Shown here: positions 9,408 through 22,259 of the stretch, piece after piece
Numbering within the stretch: position 1 is the stretch's first letter
Layout: every line of letters starts with the position of its first letter
Assembly: GCF_027497995.1 (NCBI RefSeq)
Contig: NZ_JAODBT010000004.1
Span: forward strand, 1-64,000
Source of the DNA: Stenotrophomonas sp. Iso1
Lineage (GTDB): Bacteria > Pseudomonadota > Gammaproteobacteria > Xanthomonadales > Xanthomonadaceae
Length of the DNA: 64,000 nt
Direction: 5' to 3'
Notes under the pieces: model-generated
What the model saw: the letters and a program-made list of their open reading frames with translations, nothing else
Told to the model about the DNA's origin: nothing
The model's database searches: none
Program-made: the position numbers and the translations under genes

Positions 9408-11114
9408 GTGACCGAAACTCTTGTCATCCTGCTGACCAGCATCGCGCTGGCCTGGCCATTGGGCCTGTATCTGGCGCGATTGATGCGCGGCACGCCGATG
9501 CGTATCGACGTGCTGTTCCATTGGATCGAAAAACCGCTGTATCGCGTGCTGGGCGTGGACCCCAACCATTCCATGTCCTGGCGCGGTTATGTGCTCGCGT
9601 TCCTGATCAGCAACCTGGTGCTGGCCGTGCTCACCCAGACGGTGTTCATGACCCAGGCCTGGTTGCCGCTCAATCCCGACAACATCCCCAACCTGCGTTG
9701 GGATACCGCACTGCACACGATGGTGTCGTTCCTCACCAACACCAATCAGCAGCACTACAGCGGCCAGGCGCAGCTGTCCTACTTCTCGCAGATGACCGGC
9801 ATCACCGGGCTCCAGGTGATTACGCCGATGATGGGGCTGGCCCTGGCGGTGGCAACGTTGCGTGCGTTGTTCGCAAAGGCACCCACGTCCGTTGAAAGTG
9901 GTGCCCCGGTGCGGGTGACTGTCGGCAATTACTACGCCGATGTGGTGCGCCTGTGCCTGCGCTTCCTGCTGCCGTTGTGCCTGCTGTGGACGCTGTTGCT
10001 GACCTGGCAGGGCGTGCCTTCCACATTGGCGGCCGGTCCGCAGGCCACGCCGATCGATACCAGTGCCGGCATGGAAACGCAGAAAATTCCACTCGGCCCG
10101 GTGGCGGCGATGGTCGCGGCCAAGCAGCTCGGCGCGAACGGCGGCGGCTGGTATGGGCCAAACAGCAGCGTGCCGCTGGAGAACCCGACGCCCCTGTCCA
10201 ATGCGCTGGAACTGATCGGCATCCTGCTGATCCCGATCGCCATCATCTTCATGATCGGCAGCTTCACCGGCCGGCGTCGATTCGGCGCCTTGGTGTTCGG
10301 CTGCATGCTCGGCATGTCATTGCTGTCCACTTTCGGCAGCCTGTGGCTGGAAGGCCACAGCGCCACGGCGGCCAGCCCCCTGTTGATGGAAGGCAAGGAA
10401 ACCCGCTTTGGTGCGGAGGGCACGGCGTTGTGGGCCACCCTCACCACCCAGGTGCAGAACGGCTCGGTCAACGGCATGCAGGATTCGATGAGCCCGCTGA
10501 CCGGCATGGTCTCCCTGGTCAACATGCTGATCGGCGCCATCTGGGGCGGCATCGGTTGCGGCCTTCAGCAGTTCCTCGTCTACCTCATGATGTCGGTGTT
10601 CCTGGCCGGGCTGATGACCGGGCGCACGCCGGAATTGTTCGGACGCAAACTGGAAACACCGCAGGTTCGCCTGCTGGCGGTGTTGATCCTGCTGCAGCCG
10701 ATCACCCTGCTTGGCATGACGGCGCTGACCTTGGCCATCCCCGGGCTGGCTGGCACCTCCAATCCCGGATTCCATGGCATCAGCCAAGTGTTCTACGAGT
10801 TCGTCTCTGCCTACGCCAACAACGGTTCGGGCTTTGAAGGACTGGCTGACAACACCGTGTGGTGGAACCTGAGCTGCGCGTTGGTGCTGATCCTGGGGCG
10901 CTTCCCCATCCTGATCATTCCGCTGGTCATCGCTTCACAGCTGGCCGCAAAACGCCAGGCACCGCAGAGCGCGGGCAGCCTGCAGATCGAAACCCCGACC
11001 TTCGCCCTGACCTTGGTCTGCGTGATCGTCGTCCTCACCGTGCTGCAGTTCATGCCCGCATTGGTGCTCGGCCCAGTAGCCGACCACCTCAGCCTGACGC
11101 TGCAGGGAGCCTGA
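9408..11114 (+). CDS. kdpA: KdpA, potassium-binding and channel subunit
   Basis: A 568-aa polytopic membrane protein with about ten spans. It belongs to the SKT transporter superfamily and contains the selectivity filter-like glycine loops ([45 protein letters not shown]). In the Kdp complex it takes K+ and passes it to KdpB. The start is GTG at 9408, 10 bp after kdpF. The length and the NGGG/NNGSG loops match active KdpA proteins. Confidence 0.96.
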   Translation: MTETLVILLTSIALAWPLGLYLARLMRGTPMRIDVLFHWIEKPLYRVLGVDPNHSMSWRGYVLAFLISNLVLAVLTQTVFMTQAWLPLNPDNIPNLRWDTALHTMVSFLTNTNQQHYSGQAQLSYFSQMTGITGLQVITPMMGLALAVATLRALFAKAPTSVESGAPVRVTVGNYYADVVRLCLRFLLPLCLLWTLLLTWQGVPSTLAAGPQATPIDTSAGMETQKIPLGPVAAMVAAKQLGANGGGWYGPNSSVPLENPTPLSNALELIGILLIPIAIIFMIGSFTGRRRFGALVFGCMLGMSLLSTFGSLWLEGHSATAASPLLMEGKETRFGAEGTALWATLTTQVQNGSVNGMQDSMSPLTGMVSLVNMLIGAIWGGIGCGLQQFLVYLMMSVFLAGLMTGRTPELFGRKLETPQVRLLAVLILLQPITLLGMTALTLAIPGLAGTSNPGFHGISQVFYEFVSAYANNGSGFEGLADNTVWWNLSCALVLILGRFPILIIPLVIASQLAAKRQAPQSAGSLQIETPTFALTLVCVIVVLTVLQFMPALVLGPVADHLSLTLQGA

Positions 11115-11119
11115 TATCC

Positions 11120-13164
<2,045 letters not shown>

Positions 13165-13168
<4 letters not shown>

Positions 13169-13776
13169 ACCGCTCAATGAAAACGTCCATCTCCCGCGTT
13201 CGTAATCCGCTGTGGCGCCCGGCTATCGGCCTGTCGCTGTTCGGACTGCTCGGCACCGGTCTGGTCTATGCACTGGCCGCCACCGGCGCGGCCGGCACGC
13301 TATTCCCGGCACAGGCCGATGGCAGTCTGGTCCGCGATGCGGATGGCACGGTGCGCGCATCGCTGCTGGTGGCGCAGCCGTTCACCGGCGACGGCTATTT
13401 CCAGACGCGTCCCTCCGCCGCCAGCTACGACCCAATGGCCGCGGCCGGTAGCAACATGGCACGCAGCAATCCCGACCTGATCAAGCGTGTCGCCGAAGCC
13501 ACCCAGGCCGTTGCCACGCGCGAAAACATCGACGCGTCGAAGGTGCCGGGTGAACTGGTCACCCAGTCGGGCAGTGGCATGGACCCGGAGCTGTCGCCTG
13601 CAGCCGTGCAGGTGCAGGTGGCGCGTGTAGCGCAGGCGCGCGGCTGGCCGCAGGCACGCGTGCAGACATTGCTGGATGCACAACGACAGGCCCGCCAGTG
13701 GGGCGTGTTCGGCCAACCACGCATCAATGTGATCGCACTCAACCGTGCGCTTGATGAGGCCTCGCATGCACCCTGA
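13165..13776 (+). CDS. kdpC: KdpC, accessory subunit
   Basis: 203 aa with one N-terminal membrane segment (residues ~20-40) and a periplasmic domain. It shows the family patterns [15 protein letters not shown] and [22 protein letters not shown]. KdpC supports K+ binding and assembly of the KdpFABC complex. Its ATG overlaps the kdpB stop (ATGA), the usual translational coupling. The kdpD gene begins 36 bp downstream. Confidence 0.95.
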
Positions 13777-13812
13777 TGCGCCATGCACCGGCGACAGCGC
13801 ACAATCGCGGCC

Positions 13813-16473
13813 ATGAACGATTCCCGCAGCCGTCAGGCCAACGCATTGGTGGAAGGTCTGCAACGCGAAGCCGGCGGCAAACTGACGGTTTTCCTCGGCG
13901 CCGCGCCCGGCGTCGGCAAGACCTTCAGCATGCTCACCCGCGCCCAGGAACAACTGCGGCGCGGCGTGGACGTGGCCGTGGGCCTGATTGAAACGCATGG
14001 CCGCAGCGATACCGCCGCGCTGCTGGATGGCCTGCCAACCATTCCCTTGCGTGAGGTGGACTATCGCGGCCATCACCTGAAAGAGATGGATCTGGATGCC
14101 GTGCTCACACGGCATCCCGTGCTCGTACTGGTGGACGAGCTGGCACATCGCAATGCCCCCGGCAGCCGACATGAACGGCGCTGGCAGGACGTGATGGAGC
14201 TGCTCGACGCCGGCATCGATGTCTGGACAACGATCAACATCCAGCACCTGGAAAGCCTCAACGACGTGGTGATGCGCATCACCGGCGTGCGCGTGAGCGA
14301 AACCGTGCCCGATGTAGTGTTCGACCGGCTGCACGACATCGTGCTGGTGGATCTGCCGCCCCGCGAGCTGATCGAACGCCTGCAGCAGGGCAAGGTCTAC
14401 GTGCCCGAGCAGGCGGCGCAGGCGCTGCAGGCCTTCTTCTCACCGGCCAACCTCACCGCGTTGCGCGAACTGGCCATGCAGGAGGCCGCCGACCGCGTGG
14501 ACAACAGCCTTCGCGAAGCCCGCGCCGCACGTGGCGAAGGCAATCTGCCGCTGAAGCGGCGTGTGGTGGTCGCGATCGATGGCAGCGGGCAAAGTGAGTA
14601 TCTGGTGCGTGTGGCGCGACGCATCGCCGAGCGCCGCGATGCGCCGTGGTCCGTGGTTACCGTGCAACACCGGCGTCACGATGAAGCCACTCGGCGCGAA
14701 ATCGATGCCGCATTCGCACTGGCCCGCCGGCTCGGTGGCGAGGCCGAGCTGCTGCACGGCCCCGGCATTGCCGATGTGCTGCTGGATTACGCCGCACACA
14801 ACGCCGTGTCCACGCTGGTGCTGGGCCGCACGCGCGAGCGTCCGCTGGCACGGCTGTTCAACCAGACCCTGACCCAGCAGTTGATCCAACGCGGCGCGCA
14901 CTACGAAATCACCATCATCAGCACCCCGCAGGCACGTGCGAAAGCACGCCGGATGGGCCTGTCATTGCCACCGGACGGTTGGAGCAAAGATGCATCAACC
15001 GCGGTACTGGCCACGGTCATCGCCTGCGTCGCGGCGTGGCTGGGCGAGCACTGGATCGGCCTGAGTGACCTGGCGATGGTGTTCATCGTCGCGGTGGTGC
15101 TGGTAGCGGCGCGTACGCGCATGAGCGCCGCCGTGCTGGCAGCGACGCTGTGCTTCCTGGCGTACAACTTCTTCTTCATCGCACCGCGCTTCACGTTCGC
15201 GATCAGCGCGCGTCAGGGCGTGATCACCGTGTTCCTGTTTCTCGCCGCCGCATTGGTGGCAGGTCGCTTGGCCTCGCGGTTGCGCATGCAGGTGGTGGCC
15301 CTGCGCGCGGCCAACCGCCACGCCAACCTGCGCCAGGCACTCGGACGGCAACTAGCCGCCGCCGTGGACAACGCGCAGGTGGCGCATGCTGGGCGAGTCG
15401 CACTCGAACAAGCATTGGATTCGCCCGCCTGGGTGCGGGTGGCGCACGACATCAGCACCAGCGGCAGCGCGGCGCCGGGCGACACCGATCTGGCCGCCGC
15501 TGACTGGGCCTTGCGCCACGGGCAACCCGCGGGCCGTTTCACCGACACCCTGGCCGGTGCCGGCTGGTGGTTCCTGCCCTTGCTGGATGGCGAAGGTCGC
15601 GGCATCGGCGTGACCGGCATGCAGTTCAGCCGCCAGCATCCACGGCTTGCACCGGAACAACGGCAGCTGGCGGAAGCGATGGTCGATGACATCGCCCAGG
15701 CCGTTCTACGCACGCGGCTGGTGGCCGACCTGGAAACCGCACACCTGCACAACGAAACCGAACGGCTACGCTCCGCGCTGCTGTCCTCGGTATCGCACGA
15801 CCTGCGTTCGCCGCTGGCGGCGATGATCGGCTCGGCTGACAGTCTGTCCAGCTATGCCGACGCGATGGATGCCGACGACCGCCGTGCCCTGCTCGACACC
15901 ATCGTGGTCGAAGGCGAACGGCTGGATCGGTACATCCAGAACCTGCTGGACATGACCCGGCTCGGCCACGACGGCCTCAAGCTCAGCCGTGACTGGATCG
16001 GTGTGGACGAACTGATCGGCTCGGCCGCACGGCGCCTGCAGCGCTATCAGCCCGACGTGCTGCTCAAACTCGATATCCCGCACGACATGGCACCGATCTG
16101 GGTGCACCCGGCGTTGATCGAGCAGGCCGTGTTCAACGTGATGGAGAACGCGACCAAGTTCTCCCCCAGCGGTGTCCCGGTGGAAGTGCGCGCACGCCTG
16201 CACGAGGGTGAACTGTGCATTGAGGTGATCGACGAAGGCCCGGGCATTCCGGACGCCGAGCGTGCACGCATCTTCGACATGTTCTACAGCGTGGAACGCG
16301 GTGACCGCGGCCGCCAAGGCACCGGGCTGGGGCTGACCATCTGCCAAGGCATGATCGGCGCGCACGGCGGCCACGTTGAAGCACTGCCGGGTCACGACGG
16401 ACGCGGTACGCTGGTGCGCATGACCTTGCCCCTGCTCCAACCACAACCGGAAACCCCGCACGACGATGGTTGA
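13813..16473 (+). CDS. kdpD: KdpD, K+/turgor-responsive sensor histidine kinase
   Basis: 886 aa. The N-terminal KdpD domain contains a Walker A (GAAPGVGKT, ~residue 34) and a Walker B-like VLVDELAHRNAPGSRH. A USP-like domain follows (VVVAIDGSGQSEYLV), then four clustered membrane spans (~residues 395-495) and a GAF-like region. The kinase core has the H-box SHDLRSPLAAM, N-box, and G-box GTGLGLTICQGM. It phosphorylates KdpE under K+ limitation. ATG at 13813 matches the family N-terminus; the frame is open 10 codons further. The stop overlaps the kdpE start. Confidence 0.95.
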   Translation: MNDSRSRQANALVEGLQREAGGKLTVFLGAAPGVGKTFSMLTRAQEQLRRGVDVAVGLIETHGRSDTAALLDGLPTIPLREVDYRGHHLKEMDLDAVLTRHPVLVLVDELAHRNAPGSRHERRWQDVMELLDAGIDVWTTINIQHLESLNDVVMRITGVRVSETVPDVVFDRLHDIVLVDLPPRELIERLQQGKVYVPEQAAQALQAFFSPANLTALRELAMQEAADRVDNSLREARAARGEGNLPLKRRVVVAIDGSGQSEYLVRVARRIAERRDAPWSVVTVQHRRHDEATRREIDAAFALARRLGGEAELLHGPGIADVLLDYAAHNAVSTLVLGRTRERPLARLFNQTLTQQLIQRGAHYEITIISTPQARAKARRMGLSLPPDGWSKDASTAVLATVIACVAAWLGEHWIGLSDLAMVFIVAVVLVAARTRMSAAVLAATLCFLAYNFFFIAPRFTFAISARQGVITVFLFLAAALVAGRLASRLRMQVVALRAANRHANLRQALGRQLAAAVDNAQVAHAGRVALEQALDSPAWVRVAHDISTSGSAAPGDTDLAAADWALRHGQPAGRFTDTLAGAGWWFLPLLDGEGRGIGVTGMQFSRQHPRLAPEQRQLAEAMVDDIAQAVLRTRLVADLETAHLHNETERLRSALLSSVSHDLRSPLAAMIGSADSLSSYADAMDADDRRALLDTIVVEGERLDRYIQNLLDMTRLGHDGLKLSRDWIGVDELIGSAARRLQRYQPDVLLKLDIPHDMAPIWVHPALIEQAVFNVMENATKFSPSGVPVEVRARLHEGELCIEVIDEGPGIPDAERARIFDMFYSVERGDRGRQGTGLGLTICQGMIGAHGGHVEALPGHDGRGTLVRMTLPLLQPQPETPHDDG

Positions 16474-17173
16474 TACACCCGCCATTCCACCGCCGCGTGT
16501 GCTGGTGATTGACGATGAAGTGCAGATCCGTCGCTTCCTCGATATTTCACTGCGTGCGCAGGGCTACGCGGTCAGCCAGGCCGCCAACGGCACCGAAGGC
16601 CTGCAGCGGCTGGCCGAAGAAAGTGCCGACCTGGTGATTCTGGATATCGGCCTGCCTGACATCGAAGGCCATGACGTGCTCGCCGAACTGCGGCAATGGA
16701 GCCAAGTGCCGGTGATCATGCTCAGCGTGCGCGCGGGCGAAGCGGAGAAGGTGCGTGCGCTGGACAACGGTGCCAACGATTACGTGACCAAGCCATTCGG
16801 CACGCAGGAGTTGATGGCGCGCGTGCGTGCCCTGCTGCGCAACCGCAGCACCGACAGCGAAGGCCAGGTGCCATTGTTCGATGATGGTTGTCTGCATATC
16901 GACCTGGCACGCCGCGAAGTGCGCGTGCAGGGTGAGCCGGTGGCACTGACCCGCAAGGAATACGCCTTGCTCGCATTGCTGTTGCGCAATGCCGGGCGAG
17001 TGGTGACACAGCCACAGATCCTGCAGGAAATCTGGGGGCCGACGCATCGGCATGACACGCATTACCTGCGCATTCTGGTCGGACGGCTACGCCACAAACT
17101 GGGTGATTCGGCGCTGGAGTCGCGTTACCTGTTCACCGAACCGGGCGTTGGCCTGCGCTTTGGCGGCGCTTGA
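16466..17173 (+). CDS. kdpE: KdpE, OmpR-family response regulator
   Basis: 235 aa. The receiver domain has the acidic pair in VLVIDDEVQIRR, phosphoacceptor Asp in LVILDIGLPDIEG and the conserved Lys in DYVTKPFG. The C-terminal winged helix (EYALLALLLRNAGRVVTQPQIL) binds DNA. It activates kdpFABC. The gene overlaps kdpD by 8 bp, so sensor and regulator are translated together. A strong hairpin follows 48 bp downstream. Confidence 0.96.
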   Translation: MVDTPAIPPPRVLVIDDEVQIRRFLDISLRAQGYAVSQAANGTEGLQRLAEESADLVILDIGLPDIEGHDVLAELRQWSQVPVIMLSVRAGEAEKVRALDNGANDYVTKPFGTQELMARVRALLRNRSTDSEGQVPLFDDGCLHIDLARREVRVQGEPVALTRKEYALLALLLRNAGRVVTQPQILQEIWGPTHRHDTHYLRILVGRLRHKLGDSALESRYLFTEPGVGLRFGGA

Positions 17174-17221
17174 AGCGCGGCGTACTCGCCTTCTCACCAT
17201 TCACATCGCAGGTTCCCTAAA

Positions 17222-17260
17222 ACAGAAGGCCGCCCATGCAAACGATGGACGGCCTTCTGT
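17222..17260. terminator. Bidirectional terminator between kdpE and the phosphomannomutase gene
   Basis: A long stem (ACAGAAGGCCG / CGGCCTTCTGT with an inner CCAT/ATGG) between two convergent genes. It is flanked by an A-run on the left and a T-containing stretch on the right, so it can serve both directions. Confidence 0.75.
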
Positions 17261-17281
17261 ACTCCAAACCGCATCAACGCA

Positions 17282-19627
17282 TCAGAACGTCAGCTCGGTC
17301 TCCGCCGGCAACACCTGACGCAGCTGTTCGCGGAACACAGTCTTGATGCGTTCCAATGCGGCTTCATCATTGGCCTCGAAGCGCAGCACCAACACCGGCG
17401 TGGTGTTGGAAGCACGCACCAGGCCCCAGCCATCGTTGAAGTCGGCACGCAGCCCATCAATGGTGGAAATGCGGGCGCTGGCAAACGGTGATTCCTCCGC
17501 TTGGGCGGCGGCAACAATCAACGCCACCTGTGCATGCTGCGTGCCTTCGGTCACCGCTACCTTCAGCTCCGGGGTGGAGATCGCATCGGGCAACTCATCC
17601 AGAATTTCCGACGGTGTTTCATCGCGCTGCGCCAGGATTTCCAGCAGGCGTGCGGCTGCATACAGGCCGTCGTCAAAACCGTACCAACGCTCCTTGAAGA
17701 AGAAGTGGCCGCTCATTTCGCCGGCCAGTTCGGCATCGGTCTCGCGCATCTTCGCCTTCATCAGCGAATGCCCGGTCTTCCACATCATCGGGCTGCCGCC
17801 GTTGCGCAGGATGTAGTCAGACAGCTTGCCGGTGCACTTGACGTCGTAGATCACCATTGCGCCCGGGTTGCGGGTGAGCACGTCGGCGGCAAACAACATC
17901 AGCAGGCGATCGGCATAGATGATCTTGCCTTCCTTGGTGACCACGCCAAGACGGTCGGCGTCGCCATCGAAAGCCAAACCGATGTCCGCGTCGAAGCGCT
18001 TCACCGTCTGCACCAGATCCTGCAGATTGTGTGGATCGCTGGGGTCCGGGTGATGGTTGGGGAAGGTGCCATCCACATCGCAGTACAACGGAATGACCTC
18101 TGCACCGATGGCTTCCAGCAGCTGCTGCGCCACCGCACCGCCCACGCCATTGCCCGCATCGGCCACCACCTTGAGCGGGCGGTCCAGTTGCACGTCATCG
18201 GCGATGCGCTGTACGTAGTCGGCAATGACCTCGCGCTGCTGCAGGCTACCGGGGCTGTCCGTGTGCTGCAGGCGGCCCTCGTGAATGCGCCGGTACAGAT
18301 CAGTGATGGCATCGCCAGAGAGTGTTTCGCCGCCAATGACGATCTTGAAACCGTTGTAGTCCGGCGGGTTGTGGCTGCCAGTCACCGCCACGCAGCTACC
18401 CGCGCGCAGGTGATAACTGGCGAAATACACCACCGGCGTCGGCGCCATGCCGATGTCGATGACGTCGCAACCGGCACGGCGCAGGCCTTCGATCAAGCCT
18501 TCGACCAGTTCCGGCCCGGACAGCCGGCCATCACGGCCCACCACCACGTCACGCAGCCCCTGCGCCTGCATCTCGCTGCCGATGGCATGGCCGATCAGCG
18601 TGGCGACATTGGCAGTCAATTCGCTACCGACCACACCACGGATGTCGTAGGCGCGGAAAATGCCCGGCACCACGGCCTCAGCACCCGGCTCCGGGCGCGG
18701 TGCTTCGTCGTCAGCAGCGCGCGCCGACGTCACGACCGGCAGCGGCTCGTGCTGCAAGGATTCCTGCAGGGTCAGGCCACTGTCCTGCACACCGTCATCC
18801 TTCTTGCGCAGCACCGCCAGCGTGCTCAGTCGCTTGCGGCCGAACAGCAGCAACAGCGCGGTGGCGGCCAGCAACACGGTCACCAGCGCGCCGGAGATCA
18901 ACCCCAAACCCAATGGACTTTCGGCCACGTTCGGAAGCTCGGCCACCACGCGCAGGCCGGTTTCACCGACCGGCCTGGCCAGCGCATCGGCGCTACTGCC
19001 GAGTTCGCTGTTTCCCTTCTGCACGATGGTGAAGGCGCCCTGACGCAGGCCAAGGAAGGCGCGTGACGGGGAATCAATCGAATCGAACACGGTGGTCAAC
19101 CGGGTCAGCGGTTGGCGGATGTAGATCACCGCCACCTTGCCCTGCAGCTGCACCGGTGCGGCCAACCCCAGGCGCGGACCGCCGTTGTCACGCACCACGC
19201 GCGCGACCGGCTTGTTCTCGGCCAAGGCCAACTCCAGTAGGGCCAAGCGCGAATAACCGAAGCCTGCCGGGTCGGCGTAGGCCGGGGCCAGCGTGGCATC
19301 CAGCACCTGCGCGTCTTCCACGCCGGTCCACTTCTCGCGTACCGCCAAGGCGGTGGCAGCGGCGTCGCCGTTGGCCAAAGCCGCCTTTACCGGCTCCAGT
19401 GCCAGCTGCTTGCTGAACTGTGCGGCCTGCGCGTTGACCGCGCCCTGCACGTCGGCGACCGCCTGGTCGCGGGCCTGCTCCAGTGCGACGGCAGCGCCGG
19501 ATTGCAGCCACTGGTTGACCGTGCTCCAGCCAAACCACGCCGCCAACAACAACAGCAGTACCGCCAACAACGGTGTTGAACGACCCAGCGAGACGCTCGG
19601 GCGCCCGCTCTCATTCCCATGGCTCAT
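17282..19627 (-). CDS. Membrane-anchored phosphomannomutase/phosphoglucomutase (AlgC/XanA type)
   Basis: 781 aa in two parts. Residues 1-~300 hold a membrane segment (~20-40), an extracytoplasmic-looking domain, a second membrane segment (~232-252) and a linker. Residues ~320-781 form the alpha-D-phosphohexomutase: the catalytic serine loop is TGSHNPPDYNG, the metal loop DGDADRLG, the sugar loop GEMSGHFFF and the phosphate loop near the C-terminus (RASNTTPVLVLRF). It makes mannose-1-P and glucose-1-P for LPS, exopolysaccharide or xanthan-type polymers. Normal AlgC/XanA is ~450 aa, so the N-terminal 300 residues are an addition. The dut gene lies immediately upstream. Confidence 0.9.
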   Translation of the reverse strand: MSHGNESGRPSVSLGRSTPLLAVLLLLLAAWFGWSTVNQWLQSGAAVALEQARDQAVADVQGAVNAQAAQFSKQLALEPVKAALANGDAAATALAVREKWTGVEDAQVLDATLAPAYADPAGFGYSRLALLELALAENKPVARVVRDNGGPRLGLAAPVQLQGKVAVIYIRQPLTRLTTVFDSIDSPSRAFLGLRQGAFTIVQKGNSELGSSADALARPVGETGLRVVAELPNVAESPLGLGLISGALVTVLLAATALLLLFGRKRLSTLAVLRKKDDGVQDSGLTLQESLQHEPLPVVTSARAADDEAPRPEPGAEAVVPGIFRAYDIRGVVGSELTANVATLIGHAIGSEMQAQGLRDVVVGRDGRLSGPELVEGLIEGLRRAGCDVIDIGMAPTPVVYFASYHLRAGSCVAVTGSHNPPDYNGFKIVIGGETLSGDAITDLYRRIHEGRLQHTDSPGSLQQREVIADYVQRIADDVQLDRPLKVVADAGNGVGGAVAQQLLEAIGAEVIPLYCDVDGTFPNHHPDPSDPHNLQDLVQTVKRFDADIGLAFDGDADRLGVVTKEGKIIYADRLLMLFAADVLTRNPGAMVIYDVKCTGKLSDYILRNGGSPMMWKTGHSLMKAKMRETDAELAGEMSGHFFFKERWYGFDDGLYAAARLLEILAQRDETPSEILDELPDAISTPELKVAVTEGTQHAQVALIVAAAQAEESPFASARISTIDGLRADFNDGWGLVRASNTTPVLVLRFEANDEAALERIKTVFREQLRQVLPAETELTF

Positions 19628-19641
19628 TGCGATTTCCCCTG

Positions 19642-20115
19642 TCAGCGCACCCCGGTGTGGCCGAATCCACCCGTTCCACGGACGCTGTCCACGAAAGTAT
19701 CCACTACCTGCAGGCTCACGCGTGCAATCGGCATCACCACCAATTGCGCGATGCGGTCACCCGGCTCGATGGTGAAAGCGTCACGGCCACGGTTCCATAC
19801 GCTGATCAGCAAGGGGCCCTGATAATCCGCGTCGATCAGGCCAGTGCCATTACCCAACACGATGCCGTGGCGATGCCCCAGCCCCGAACGCGGCAATACC
19901 ACCGCGCACAGGCCCGGGTCGGCCACATGAATGGCAATGCCGCTGGGCAGCAGCGCCGCATCACCCGGCGCCAAGGTCAACGGCGCCTCGATGGCGGCAC
20001 GCAAATCCATGCCGGCACTGGCTTCGGTGGCGTAGGCCGGCAGCGGCCAGGTGTCGCCAAAACGGGGATCCAACAGCTTTACCTGCAACGGCTGCAATGC
20101 GGTGTCCTGCCTCAT
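19642..20115 (-). CDS. dut: dUTP diphosphatase
   Basis: A 157-aa trimeric dUTPase that hydrolyses dUTP to dUMP and keeps uracil out of DNA. Family motifs are present in order: AGMDLRA (motif 1), [10 protein letters not shown] (motif 2), GLIDADYQG (motif 3), GDRIAQLVV (motif 4) and the C-terminal [10 protein letters not shown] (motif 5). Its ATG overlaps the coaBC stop (ATGA), so the genes are coupled. The coaBC-dut order is usual in proteobacteria. Confidence 0.96.
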   Translation of the reverse strand: MRQDTALQPLQVKLLDPRFGDTWPLPAYATEASAGMDLRAAIEAPLTLAPGDAALLPSGIAIHVADPGLCAVVLPRSGLGHRHGIVLGNGTGLIDADYQGPLLISVWNRGRDAFTIEPGDRIAQLVVMPIARVSLQVVDTFVDSVRGTGGFGHTGVR

Positions 20116-21365
20116 GCGTCCAACCTCTCGGCGATCAAATCCAATAGCTGTTCGGCCAGCTGCGTCTTGGCAGTGCCCGGGAACTCGCGATGGCCGCCGT
20201 CCCAGTAGGCGATGGCCGCGTTCTGGTCACTTTCAAAGCCGTTGCCGGCAATACCAACCTGGTTGGCGACGATCAGGTCCAGATGCTTGTCGGCGAGCTT
20301 GCCGCGCGCGTACTTCTCCACCTCGTGGGTTTCAGCGGCAAACCCGACCACCAGCTTCAATGCCTGCTCCTGCACGGCCACTTCGGCCAGGATGTCGGCG
20401 GTACGCACCAGCTCCAAGGTCAGGGTCTGGGTGCCGGCGGTCTTCTTGAGTTTCTGCGGGGAGACTTGGCGCGGGGTGTAATCGGCCACGGCAGCGGCAC
20501 CGATGTAGATGTCTGCTGGCAGCGAAGACAGCACCGCCTCTCGCATCTGCGCGGCCGAGCGCACATCGATGCGCTGCACACCGGCTGGCGTTGGCAGCTG
20601 CACGGGTCCGCTGACCAGCACCACCTGCGCGCCCTGACGGGCAGCAGCGGCGGCCATGGCGTAGCCCATCTTGCCGCTGGAGCGGTTGCCCACATAGCGC
20701 ACCGGGTCCAGGTCTTCATAGGTAGGACCGGCGCTGATCAGCACCCGCATGCCGTTCAGCCGGCCGGGCTTGGCCGGTGCCTTGGGCCCGAGATTGGCGG
20801 CCAGCGCGGCCACGATGGTGGACACCTCACTCAGCCGACCCGGGCCGGATTCACCCTCGGCCAGTGGGCCGTCTTCCGGCCCGATCACCTGCGTGCCGCG
20901 CTCGCGCAGCAAGGTGATGTTGGCCTGGGTGGCCGGGTGCAGCCACATGCGATGGTTCATTGCCGGGCACACGGTGAGCGGTGCGGTGGTGGCCAGACAC
21001 AATGTGGTCACCAGATCATCCGCGTTGCCGTGGGCCAGTCGCGCCAGCAGATCGGCGGTGGCCGGGGCGACCACGATGCGGTCGGCCCAGCGCGCCAGCT
21101 CGATATGGCCCATCGCCTGTTCGGCACTGCTGTCCCACAACGTGGTGCGGGTCGGGTTGCCGGACAGGGCCTGAAAACTGAGCGGGGTGACGAACTGCTG
21201 GGCGCCGGCGGTCATCGCCACCTGCACGAGGGCGCCCGCGTCCCGCAACCGGCGTACCAGCTCCAGCGATTTGTAAGCGGCGATGCCGCCGCCCACGCAC
21301 AACAGCAGCTTTTGTCCCTCCAGCGGCCGATGGGGCGCCTGAGTTGTCGGGGAATCGCTGGTCAC
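20112..21365 (-). CDS. coaBC: Bifunctional phosphopantothenoylcysteine decarboxylase / synthetase
   Basis: 417 aa. The N-terminal flavoprotein decarboxylase (CoaC) has [16 protein letters not shown], the PAMNHRMW substrate motif and an active-site His region. The C-terminal CoaB synthetase domain has [24 protein letters not shown] and the AAVADYTP loop. It makes 4'-phosphopantetheine from phosphopantothenate and Cys for CoA. GTG at 21365 is chosen because an AGGAA lies ~9 bp upstream; a TTG at 21386 would add seven residues. The coaX and birA genes at 57-59 kb belong to related cofactor pathways but are far away. Confidence 0.94.
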   Translation of the reverse strand: MTSDSPTTQAPHRPLEGQKLLLCVGGGIAAYKSLELVRRLRDAGALVQVAMTAGAQQFVTPLSFQALSGNPTRTTLWDSSAEQAMGHIELARWADRIVVAPATADLLARLAHGNADDLVTTLCLATTAPLTVCPAMNHRMWLHPATQANITLLRERGTQVIGPEDGPLAEGESGPGRLSEVSTIVAALAANLGPKAPAKPGRLNGMRVLISAGPTYEDLDPVRYVGNRSSGKMGYAMAAAAARQGAQVVLVSGPVQLPTPAGVQRIDVRSAAQMREAVLSSLPADIYIGAAAVADYTPRQVSPQKLKKTAGTQTLTLELVRTADILAEVAVQEQALKLVVGFAAETHEVEKYARGKLADKHLDLIVANQVGIAGNGFESDQNAAIAYWDGGHREFPGTAKTQLAEQLLDLIAERLDA

Positions 21366-21460
21366 GAGTGGAGTTCCTAGCTGCAAAAGAACGATTAGCT
21401 TAACCGAAGGGTTTGTCAGGGCCGATGCCGCTTTTGGTCATGAGCGTCCAACCTTTGGCA

Positions 21461-22135
21461 ATGCATATACGAGACTGGCCACGCGCTGAACGCCCGCGTG
21501 AAAAGCTACTGGCACAAGGCGCTGGCGCACTTTCCGATGCGGAGTTGCTGGCCATTTTCCTTGGCTCCGGGCTACGCGGCTGTGATGCCGTGCAAACTGC
21601 CCGCCAATTGCTGCAGCAGTACGGGCCGCTGCGCGCCCTGCTCGACTGCGAGGCAACGGTGCTGGCGCAACTGCCCGGCCTGGGTCCAGCCCGTGCCTGC
21701 GCCTTGCGAGCGGCGCTGGAACTGGGCCAGCGTCACCTGGCTGCTGCACTGGAACGCGGCGCCAGCCTCACCGATCCGGATTCGGCCGGCCGCTACTTCG
21801 CCCAGCGCCTGCGTCACCGGCCTCAGGAGGTTTTCGCGGCTTTGTTCCTGGACACCCGGCACCGGGCGCTGGCGTTCGAGGAACTGTTCAGCGGCACGCT
21901 CGACAGCGTCCAGGTACACCCGCGCGAAGTGGTGCGTCACGCACTCGCCCACAATGCCGCCGCGGTGATCGTTGGCCACAACCACCCGTCCGGGAACCCT
22001 GAACCCTCCGCGGCCGACCGCGCCATCACCGCCCGCCTGCGGCAGGCACTGGAACTGGTGGACGTACGCCTGCTGGACCATTTCGTCGTCGGCGACGGCC
22101 CGCCGGTGTCGCTGGCGGCACGCGGCTGGGTCTGA
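21461..22135 (+). CDS. radC: RadC-family JAB/MPN-domain protein
   Basis: 224 aa. An N-terminal helix-hairpin-helix-like region ([19 protein letters not shown]) precedes the MPN/JAB domain with the JAMM metal motif [14 protein letters not shown], plus an upstream Glu. RadC proteins were linked to repair, but the biochemical role is unsettled. The start at [17 protein letters not shown] matches the family; ATG 21440 and TTG 21413 are alternatives. It is divergent from coaBC with under 100 bp between them. The argS gene follows after 124 bp. Confidence 0.9.
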   Translation: MHIRDWPRAERPREKLLAQGAGALSDAELLAIFLGSGLRGCDAVQTARQLLQQYGPLRALLDCEATVLAQLPGLGPARACALRAALELGQRHLAAALERGASLTDPDSAGRYFAQRLRHRPQEVFAALFLDTRHRALAFEELFSGTLDSVQVHPREVVRHALAHNAAAVIVGHNHPSGNPEPSAADRAITARLRQALELVDVRLLDHFVVGDGPPVSLAARGWV

Positions 22136-22259
22136 ACGGCAACCGCGCCCCGGCAAACCCCCGTTTTGACATTCCTGACTCGCGCCCACGCAGAGCCGGG
22201 GCGGGCAAGCCACTGGTCAGGTAAAATGGTCAGTTCCGCGCTTCAAGCAGAATAGTCAC

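Noticed and set aside
10859..11119. N-terminal extension of KdpB
   Set aside because: The open frame continues inside kdpA but the residues do not resemble KdpB. ATG 11120 gives the normal length of 682 aa.
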